From: CAZNLH01 sp964573995 | GTDB taxonomy: Bacteria > Gemmatimonadota > CAZMKB01 > CAZNLH01 | DNA: 29,965 bases | Direction of reading: 5' to 3' | Assembly (NCBI GenBank): GCA_964573995.1 | Contig: CAZNLH010000028.1 | Span: forward strand, 1-29,965 | Part shown: positions 24,197-29,965 of the stretch, piece after piece | Layout: every line of letters begins with the position of its first letter | How positions within the stretch are numbered: the first letter of the stretch is position 1 | Made by a program: the position numbers and the translations under genes | Notes under the pieces: model-generated | Told to the model about the DNA's origin: nothing | Database searches by the model: none | The model's input: the letters and a program-made list of their open reading frames with translations, nothing else

Positions 24197-25081
24197 ATGA
24201 AGAGTCTCTTCCTTTTAATCATTCTACTTGCCTTCCTGTCTTTCTCGTCGAGTTGGACACACGCAGACCCGGTGGAGGAGGTCTTCACCTACTTCGACTC
24301 GACTGCGGTGCATGGCTGTGGTTACATATTCGTCAGGAACGACAGTTTTGCGGTGCGTATAGACCCTGTGGACTTCGGTGTGGAGGATTCCCTCGTCATC
24401 ACGGGTATCTGGTTCGAGTCGGCGATGGTTGGTCAGGTCCCTGTGGCCCTATGCGAGGACGACTCTGTAGGTCCGCCCGGCAGGCCGGAACTGGGCCATT
24501 CTCCGGGTGAGCCCTTTTTTACCACTACTTATTTCTTCCCCTGGGACAACAAGTGGATACACGTCGTTCCCGTAGGCCATATCAGGAGGGTGGACAACAG
24601 GCCTATATGGGTAGTCGTACAGTATGAGATCGACGGGCTCCCCTTCAAGAGTGCCATGGGGGATCCCCCGCCCCCGCCGTACCGTTACCTCGGCCATTGG
24701 GAAGTGCCCGGATATTGGTGGAACGACGAGTCGGGTTGCAATTGGTCAGTGGGGCTCGTGGTGCTCCGCAACGAGCCTGTGGGGATAGGTAGTGAGGGGG
24801 GAGGTGCCGGTCCTCCCAGGGCCTTTGCCTTGGGCCAGAATTATCCCAACCCGTTCAACCCGGTGACGACCATTCCGTTCACGCTGGCCGAGGCCTCCCG
24901 TGTGACGCTTAGGATTTTCGATGTGAGGGGCAGGTTGGTGGATGTTCTTGTGGATGGGTCCATGGGGCCTGGTGAGCATGAGGTGGTGTGGGTGGGAAGG
25001 AAGGGGCGTTCGGGTGTCTACTTCTACGAACTCCGTGTGGGGAAGGCGGTTGCGCGTAGGAGGATGTTGTTGGTCAAGTAA
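24197..25081 (+). CDS. Secreted sorting-domain protein, array unit B
   Basis: This 294-residue paralogue of the unit A protein has the same signal peptide, the same DPVEEVFTYFDST opening and a nearly identical sorting tail. The middle differs from unit A in blocks: residues after FDSTA, the segment after FFTTTY, the stretch after HIRR, and the region around the PPPPP linker. Flanking segments such as FAVRIDPVDFGVEDS are unchanged. Block-wise change in one domain suggests diversifying selection or recombination with another paralogue. I chose ATG 24197 because it matches the unit A start and follows AAAGGAG. Confidence 0.85.
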   Translation: MKSLFLLIILLAFLSFSSSWTHADPVEEVFTYFDSTAVHGCGYIFVRNDSFAVRIDPVDFGVEDSLVITGIWFESAMVGQVPVALCEDDSVGPPGRPELGHSPGEPFFTTTYFFPWDNKWIHVVPVGHIRRVDNRPIWVVVQYEIDGLPFKSAMGDPPPPPYRYLGHWEVPGYWWNDESGCNWSVGLVVLRNEPVGIGSEGGGAGPPRAFALGQNYPNPFNPVTTIPFTLAEASRVTLRIFDVRGRLVDVLVDGSMGPGEHEVVWVGRKGRSGVYFYELRVGKAVARRRMLLVK

Positions 25082-25092
25082 AGGGGGGAAAG

Positions 25093-26604
25093 ATGAAAGA
25101 GGCCCTTCTCTCCCTATTTATGCTGTTCCTGGCCGGTCCCGTGGCCCTCGTGCACGGTGATCCTCAGTATGAGGATGGGGTAGTGCTGGTAGGTGTGCCG
25201 GTCCGAGCGGACTCTGTCATGGGCACGTTTCAGGATGTAACGCTTATGGTAGAGTCCATGGTTGGGGTCGATCTGGTGACCCAGGACTCGATGGATTTCT
25301 ATTGCGACATGGTATGGGGGGACGATGACATCGATATGGCGGTCAAGATGGGGTGGAACTCGCGCAGTAACGTGTCGGTACAGGAGGTGGTGGATGCGTT
25401 CCTCTCCCTTGGTGTCTACGCCCAGCCCAATTACAGGTACGATACGTTTCAGTACACGAGGTCCCAGACTCCTATTCCTCGTGACAGTGCCGTGCCCATT
25501 CCTCTTGACCTCTACTCTCGGTTTCAGGTCCCCTACCCGCTCGGTGGTGAGGATCTCCGTAGTGGTCTCAGGTACACGAAGGTGACCGAGTCGTGGTCCT
25601 ATGCCGATGGTACGGACGATGTGATTCTCCAGGTGAACGACACGGGTGGTATATGGGGTCATCCCGAGTTGGGGCCCAATGTGTGGCAGAACGTAGGTGA
25701 GGACGCCGATGGGGATGGTGTGACGATCGTGAGGGTGGTTGACGGCTGGGTGTTCGACTCGGGGGACCTCAACGGGGTCGACGACGACGGCAACGGTTTG
25801 GTGGACGATCTCGTCGGTTGGGACTTCATGGACCACGAGAACGACCCGTCTCCCAACTGGGATGGCTTTGTGCACGGCAACGCGGTGGGTAGCGTTGCGG
25901 GTGCGGTGGACTTCAACGGTGCGGGTATGTACGGTGTGGCGCGGCCGCCTGTGAGGTTGCAGTTCGTCAGGACTGGAAGCGGCGGCTCGATCGGGACGTG
26001 GCCTGCGATCGATGGGTTGGGCTACGCCATATTCAACAACCTGATGAGGGGCACCCACGTCGTTGCGAACATCTCATGGGGTGCCCGGTGGCTGCCGCCT
26101 TCCGATGACTATTTTCTGGAGCACCAGGTGGAGTGTTTCAGGAGGGAGGGAGGGCTCCTGGTATTCGCTGTCGGCAATAACGGTGACACGAGGCAGACCT
26201 ATCCTGCGGCCTATCACCAGGGGCTCATCGTCTGTGCCACAGACCGTTCGAACCTGAGGGCCCCCTGGTCCACGTACGGGCCCTGGATATGGCCTGACGG
26301 GCTCTCTTTCCCGGGAGACTCTGTCATCGTCATGGGGGCCAACGTCTTCATGGGTGATGTGGACATAAGTTACGTCTTCTCGAGCGGTACCTCGTTCTCG
26401 GCGCCGGGGGTAGCGGGAGCGGCGGCGAACTACTGGGCGGCGCATCCCGGTTTGAGCAACGAGGAGGTGATGGCTGCGGTGCTGGCGAGTGTCTATGCAC
26501 CGGCGAACTATCCCGATGTGAACCCCGATCCTGATAGCGTGGAGGAGTATATCGGCACGGGGATATTGGATGCCTTGGAACTGATGCAAGGGGGGGCGAG
26601 GTAG
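25093..26604 (+). CDS. Secreted subtilisin-like serine protease, array unit B
   Basis: This 503-residue protein has the same length as copy A and differs at scattered positions. The triad and oxyanion residues are all kept: VNDTGG, VHGNAVG, VGNNGD and SGTSFSAPG. The DGDG and DDDGNG putative calcium insert is also present. Changes cluster after FVRTGS (GGSIG for WGWIW) and in the DPDDENG/DSGDLNG loop, both probably surface loops. It lies 11 bases after its partner gene, with GGGGGGAAAG as ribosome site. Function is as for copy A: an extracellular protease of unknown substrate. Confidence 0.93.
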   Translation: MKEALLSLFMLFLAGPVALVHGDPQYEDGVVLVGVPVRADSVMGTFQDVTLMVESMVGVDLVTQDSMDFYCDMVWGDDDIDMAVKMGWNSRSNVSVQEVVDAFLSLGVYAQPNYRYDTFQYTRSQTPIPRDSAVPIPLDLYSRFQVPYPLGGEDLRSGLRYTKVTESWSYADGTDDVILQVNDTGGIWGHPELGPNVWQNVGEDADGDGVTIVRVVDGWVFDSGDLNGVDDDGNGLVDDLVGWDFMDHENDPSPNWDGFVHGNAVGSVAGAVDFNGAGMYGVARPPVRLQFVRTGSGGSIGTWPAIDGLGYAIFNNLMRGTHVVANISWGARWLPPSDDYFLEHQVECFRREGGLLVFAVGNNGDTRQTYPAAYHQGLIVCATDRSNLRAPWSTYGPWIWPDGLSFPGDSVIVMGANVFMGDVDISYVFSSGTSFSAPGVAGAAANYWAAHPGLSNEEVMAAVLASVYAPANYPDVNPDPDSVEEYIGTGILDALELMQGGAR

Positions 26605-26659
26605 GGATTGTATCTGCTTCCTTCTTGTGGGTGTTATTCCCGGAAAGGAGTGGCGAGCG

Positions 26660-26833
26660 ATGAAGAGTCTCTTCCTTTCAATCATTCTACTTGTGTTCCT
26701 GTCGAGTGGTATCCATGCGGACCCGGTGGAGGAGGTCTTCACCTACTTCGACTCGACTGCGGAAGCGCCTTTCGGCATAGGTGTCAGGGAAGTACCCCGT
26801 TACAAGGGAGGTGGCGTAATTGTTTGGCCGTGA
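26660..26833 (+). pseudogene. Truncated third copy of the sorting-domain protein gene
   Basis: The frame begins with the same CGGAAAGGAGTGGCGAGCG block and encodes 57 residues. MKSLFLSIILLVFLSSGIHADPVEEVFTYFDSTAEAPFG is homologous to the first 40 or so residues of units A and B, given here as key stretches MKSLFL, DPVEEV and FDSTAE. Similarity stops near 26788 (GTCAGGGA), after which the sequence is unrelated and stops at 26831. The rest of the domain and the sorting tail are lost. It overlaps the TTG start of the next gene by 14 bases, so it may still act as a translated leader for it. Confidence 0.75.
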
Positions 26834-27632
26834 AGTGCTAGTTGTGTTGTTTTCCGTTTCGTTTTTTGTCGCTCGGACTAGGGCGGATATACTAACATAC
26901 TATGACGCGGAAGCGGGGCGGTGTTACGAAGTTGCTATGGAAAACCAGCGTTACGCCGTACGCTTCAACCCGGAGGATTTCGGTATAACTGGGAACTTCA
27001 CTATTACGAAGGTCTTCGCATGGGCGTTATTCCCCAGAGGCGAACGAATCCCCCTCCTCATTTCGGACGCCGACCCTTCAGAATTTCCCGACAGCGCGTT
27101 ATTCCGTCAAGATGTTACTTTTGATACCTCGGCGGCAACATGGGATACCTTTCCTGTAAATCCTCCACTTGAGCGAAAGGGCACCTTCTGGGTACAGTTT
27201 ATTCATACACAGTATTTTATTCCCTTTGACATGTCGCCGCAAAGCAGTGCGAAGAGAAACATAATAGATACGACCACCTGGGGCTGGATCCCTATAGAAT
27301 GTAATATGTCAATAGGAGTTGTTGTCACGTTACCCTCAGGGATTGGTACGGCGATTCCGCCAATTCTCCCCGTGACTACTCTAAGTCAGAACTATCCTAA
27401 CCCGTTTAACCCTGTGACTACGATAAGCTTCTCCTTGAAGAAGCAGCAGAGGGTTACTCTGAGAATCTATAATATCCGAGGCAGGATAGTCAGTACTCTT
27501 ATTGACAGGACCCTCAGCAAGGGAGAACATAGCATTGTGTGGAAAGGAGGAGAGAACGCATCCGGAATATACTACTACGAGCTTCGTACTGTGAAGGAGG
27601 TGTTGAGGAGGCAAATGGTACTTGTAAAGTAG
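26820..27632 (+). CDS. Secreted sorting-domain protein, array unit C
   Basis: This 270-residue protein has a signal peptide (cut after ARTRA, residue 22). Its domain is distantly related to units A and B: LTYYDAEAG for VFTYFDSTA, then YAVRFNPEDFG for FAVRIDPVDFG. A sorting tail from about 190 starts NYPNPFNPVTT. The DNA from about 26790 on is visibly AT-richer, with different codon choices from units A and B. The start is TTG 26820 with AAGGGAGG at 26804-26811. It is closest to unit D (29630), which shares DSALxRQD and LISDA stretches. Its partner protease follows after 9 bases. Confidence 0.82.
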   Translation: MFGREVLVVLFSVSFFVARTRADILTYYDAEAGRCYEVAMENQRYAVRFNPEDFGITGNFTITKVFAWALFPRGERIPLLISDADPSEFPDSALFRQDVTFDTSAATWDTFPVNPPLERKGTFWVQFIHTQYFIPFDMSPQSSAKRNIIDTTTWGWIPIECNMSIGVVVTLPSGIGTAIPPILPVTTLSQNYPNPFNPVTTISFSLKKQQRVTLRIYNIRGRIVSTLIDRTLSKGEHSIVWKGGENASGIYYYELRTVKEVLRRQMVLVK

Positions 27633-27641
27633 GAGGTAAAG

Positions 27642-29300
27642 ATGAAATACCTGCTTCTTTTTCTAGTTGGCCTATTCTGTGTTTCAATTAACACGCGAGT
27701 GCTAGCCACCCCCCGATCACATAATGAATACTCGACCGTTCCTTGGTTGCACAGCACTAACCAAACAAGTGGTCCCGTAATTGATGATTTAGGCACAGTA
27801 TCAGAGGATTGTAAGCAACCTCAGAATCTCGGGTTTCTCTATAGTTCGAAAGGACTCTTGGTGGAACCTCCCGCGACAGAGCAGGAACTAGTCGTGTTTT
27901 CGCAGTTTGTTCGAGAAATCGAGGATGCGTACAATATTACTATCACGCAGCGAAATCTGAATCCTTCCGGGTTGGACGGCGTACGTCTTGAATCAGACTG
28001 TTGGGATGTTGACTTGCCTTGTCAAGTCGTAGAGATCCGGGACCTTTACAGGGCCGCCGGGTACAACGCATATCTTATTCAAGAGTACCTAGTTTCCCAA
28101 GATGGTACACCGTGGGTTAGTAAAATCCCGTACGGTGGATGGGCCAATAACTGGACATACGATCCGTATTTGAACCTTCAGGTACCTTACCCCCACGGGA
28201 GTGACGATATGAGCGGTTTTCCCAATAACGGGGGCGGTTATCTGGAAAGTAGATACGCTATGTGGCCTCCAGAGGGCCCAGCACCCGATAATCCGAACGA
28301 TGTTCTCCTGGTGATATCCGACACAGGAGTTTACTGGAGGTATCCGGACTTTATTGCCAACCTATGGCAGAACTTGGGCGAGGATGTAAATGGGAATGGA
28401 TATGTAATCCACGAGACAGAAAACGGCTGGGATTTTGACTGGCAGGATGTCAATGATGTGGACGACGACGGTGATGGTTACGACGATCTTATTGGATATG
28501 ACTTCTACAGTCATCAGCCTGACCCAACACACTATGAATCGGAGATGTTCACTCACGGGACCATGATATACGGCCTCGCTGCCGAGGAGACTTACGATGG
28601 CCGCCATATGGCGGGAACGCTGTTCCCTGGGTACGTGAAGGTGGTACCCACAAAGGTCGGGCTCGGTAACATAATCGACGAAGCCGCGGCTATCGAAGGT
28701 ATCTACTACGCGGCAACGCTGACGGCCAACAATCATCGAGTAATACTGAACATGAGCTGGGGGGGCGCTAGAAATTCTGCGCCACTTCACCAGGCGCTCC
28801 AAGTGTTTACGGAACTCGGGGGCCTTGCAGTGGCGGCGGTTGGGAATGAAGATACTAGTGATCCTAAATATCCAGCTGCGTACGGGGAAGTTTTAGCAGT
28901 CGCAGCCTCCACAGATCAAAACGTACGCGCGTGGTTTTCGAACTTTGGATCGTGGTGTGATGTCATTGCTCCCGGTGAAGGGATACTTGTTCCGTACTAC
29001 TTCACAGAAGGGGGCTTTGACCATATGTATTATGGTCTACTTGACGGAACGAGCTTTTCTAGTGCATTAGTGTCTGCAACAGCGTCTATGTACTGGTCGA
29101 TGAACCCAGAGGTTAGTAATGACGGGCTCAAGCAACTTATCGAAGACAGTGTTTACGAGCCAGAGGATTATCCTTGGGATCCTCCTGGAAGTTGGTGTGA
29201 GGGAGTATTTCACCTGGGGTGGCCCCCGGATTGGTACGACTGCGGAAATCCCTATTACGGTACAGGGATCGTTGATGCAGTATTGCTGTTCCAGCATTAA
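27642..29300 (+). CDS. Secreted subtilisin-like serine protease, array unit C
   Basis: This 552-residue S8 protease is divergent from units A and B. The signal peptide is cut near VLA (residue 22). A longer N-terminal region (to about 215) includes two cysteines in CWDVDLPC. The catalytic residues are Asp227 (ISDTGV), His305 (FTHGTM), oxyanion Asn402 (AVGNED) and Ser471 (DGTSFSS). A DDDGDGYDD insert (274-282) again suggests calcium binding. C-terminal extra cysteines (WCEG, DCGN) may form a disulfide. It has no sorting tail. AGGAGGT at 27631-27637 overlaps the previous stop, so the pair is coupled. Confidence 0.92.
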   Translation: MKYLLLFLVGLFCVSINTRVLATPRSHNEYSTVPWLHSTNQTSGPVIDDLGTVSEDCKQPQNLGFLYSSKGLLVEPPATEQELVVFSQFVREIEDAYNITITQRNLNPSGLDGVRLESDCWDVDLPCQVVEIRDLYRAAGYNAYLIQEYLVSQDGTPWVSKIPYGGWANNWTYDPYLNLQVPYPHGSDDMSGFPNNGGGYLESRYAMWPPEGPAPDNPNDVLLVISDTGVYWRYPDFIANLWQNLGEDVNGNGYVIHETENGWDFDWQDVNDVDDDGDGYDDLIGYDFYSHQPDPTHYESEMFTHGTMIYGLAAEETYDGRHMAGTLFPGYVKVVPTKVGLGNIIDEAAAIEGIYYAATLTANNHRVILNMSWGGARNSAPLHQALQVFTELGGLAVAAVGNEDTSDPKYPAAYGEVLAVAASTDQNVRAWFSNFGSWCDVIAPGEGILVPYYFTEGGFDHMYYGLLDGTSFSSALVSATASMYWSMNPEVSNDGLKQLIEDSVYEPEDYPWDPPGSWCEGVFHLGWPPDWYDCGNPYYGTGIVDAVLLFQH

Positions 29301-29378
29301 ACATCAGGGTTCATATTCCGATTTCTTGATATAAAGGGGCATCTTTGGTCCCCTATAAAGAGGAGGGCTCGTTCTCCG

Positions 29379-29402
29379 TCATTCCGGCGTGGGCCGGAAT
29401 CC
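29379..29402. repeat. REP-like palindrome (TCATTCCGGC...GCCGGAAT type)
   Basis: ATTCCGGC (29381-29388) and GCCGGAAT (29393-29400) pair perfectly around a 4-base loop, flanked by GTC and CC. This resembles the dispersed CGTCATTCC...GGAATCC repeats seen in many bacterial genomes. It may be a transcript-stabilising hairpin or a mobile REP element. Confidence 0.6.
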
Positions 29403-29567
29403 GTGTGTAGGGGAGGGCACGATGTAGCCTTGTGTACATAATGGCTGGCTGTAGGAATGGGACCCTACCATCTTGATTGCAGGATATCTATTATGAATAG
29501 TGCTGTTAGGGGAAGCAGGAATGTTCACAGGCGAGGCTCGGGTTGCACCGCTGAAAAAAATTGGCTG

Positions 29568-29597
29568 TTGATGAATACCGCTCCTACAGAGTATAAT
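29568..29597 (+). promoter_or_regulatory. Candidate promoter of array unit D
   Basis: TTGATG (29568-29573, four of six) and a perfect TATAAT (29592-29597) are 18 bases apart. They lie 33 bases before the unit D ATG, giving a short leader with GGAGGGAG in it. Confidence 0.6.
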
Positions 29598-29629
29598 AAT
29601 ATCTGGCCTGAGAGATTGGAGGGAGAAAA

Positions 29630-29965
29630 ATGTTATATAAGAACAAATGGGCGACGATGATCGTGTTGGTTGCCACGATATTGGTCGTTAGTCGCTCAGG
29701 TGGCTGGGCAGAAACCCTATTGTATTATGAAGAAGACGTTGATCAATGTTACGCTGTGGCCGGTGCATACTACAGGTACGCGGTACATATCGATCCTAAC
29801 GACTTTGGAGTTGATACAGAATTCCTAATTACAAAAATCATAGCCTCCGCCGATATTCCGACCGGCCTCCCTGTACCCGTGCTTATCTCCGATGCTTTCC
29901 CGCCAGATTTTCAAGACAGTGCGCTCTACCGCCAGGATATCGCGTTTACCGATGCTCGGTGGGAT
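29630..29965 (+). CDS. Secreted sorting-domain protein, array unit D (3' end beyond window)
   Basis: The first 112 codons are present and open to the window edge. A signal peptide (cut near GWA, about residue 27) precedes ETLLYYEEDVDQCYAVAG and YAVHIDPNDFG, homologous to unit C's LTYYDAEAGRCYEVAM and YAVRFNPEDFG. It also shares DSALYRQD with unit C. By analogy the missing part should carry the sorting tail and be followed by another subtilisin gene. The ATG follows GGAGGGAG by about 5 bases and has its own promoter. Confidence 0.82.
   Translation, partial: MLYKNKWATMIVLVATILVVSRSGGWAETLLYYEEDVDQCYAVAGAYYRYAVHIDPNDFGVDTEFLITKIIASADIPTGLPVPVLISDAFPPDFQDSALYRQDIAFTDARWD

Larger units (their letters stand above)
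21733..26604 (+). repeat. Two tandem copies of a 2.45-kb two-gene unit (A and B)
   Basis: Unit A (21749-24140) and unit B (24197-26604) each contain a sorting-domain protein gene followed by a subtilisin gene. The first ATGs are 2448 bases apart, and the next (truncated) copy starts 2463 bases further on. Each unit opens with the same CGGAAAGGAGTGGCGAGCG ribosome-site block. Signal peptides, sorting tails and most of the protease are nearly identical in DNA, while the middle of the first gene is clearly diverged. Confidence 0.92.
29301..29629. other. Intergenic region with a REP-like palindrome and a promoter
   Basis: This 329-base region separates units C and D. It holds a weak hairpin (AGGGG at 29335-29339 with CCCCT at 29350-29354), a REP-like palindrome at 29379-29402 and a promoter at 29568-29597. 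I see no gene with coding character. Confidence 0.5.

Noticed and set aside
29457..29660. 67-codon frame before unit D
   Set aside because: It overlaps the unit D promoter, ribosome site and start, has no domain, and shows no coding character.
1..29965. CRISPR arrays, tRNA or rRNA genes, insertion sequences
   Set aside because: I saw no regularly spaced short repeats, no cloverleaf or rRNA-like stretches and no transposase gene in the window.

Overview
The window looks like chromosomal DNA from an uncultured member of the FCB (Fibrobacteres-Chlorobi-Bacteroidetes) superphylum or a neighbouring candidate phylum. I cannot place it to genus. The reasons are five secreted proteins with a typical C-terminal NxPNPFNPxT...GxYxYxL...K sorting/FlgD-like domain, GC-rich DNA with heavy AGG arginine use, strong GGAGG ribosome sites, and a bS22/AURKAIP1-like mini-protein.

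Region 1 (1-7413) is one operon behind a perfect TTGACA-N17-TATAAT promoter. It is a divergent quinohemoprotein amine dehydrogenase (QHNDH) locus. It holds a secreted sorting-domain protein, two tandem gamma-subunit precursors (QhpC type, a cross-linked peptide carrying the cysteine tryptophylquinone, CTQ), a beta-propeller (QhpB type), two U32-family proteins, an ABC exporter (QhpF type) and a small subtilisin (QhpE type). The exciting part is the U32 pair. They look like UbiV and UbiU, the O2-independent hydroxylase pair of anaerobic ubiquinone synthesis, with their Fe-S cysteines conserved. They sit where I would expect the O2-dependent flavoprotein QhpG that hydroxylates the gamma-subunit Trp. 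I infer an anaerobic route to a tryptophylquinone cofactor. The diheme alpha subunit (QhpA) and the thioether-forming radical SAM enzyme (QhpD) are not in the window.

Region 2 (7414-13460) holds lon, convergent with a two-gene operon for a c-heme-motif hybrid-sensing histidine kinase and its stand-alone receiver. Region 3 (13461-18007) holds a MrfA/MrfB-like DNA-repair helicase/exonuclease pair and the mini-protein. Region 4 (18270-21377) is a tight cluster of a GT2 glycosyltransferase, a ParB-like protein and an SPL-family radical SAM protein.

Region 5 (21749 to the end) is a tandem array of two-gene units, each a secreted sorting-domain protein followed by a secreted subtilisin. Units A and B are near-identical recent duplicates of about 2.45 kb. 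A third copy is truncated after about 40 codons and abuts an older, AT-richer unit C, and a fourth unit D starts at 29630 and runs off the window.
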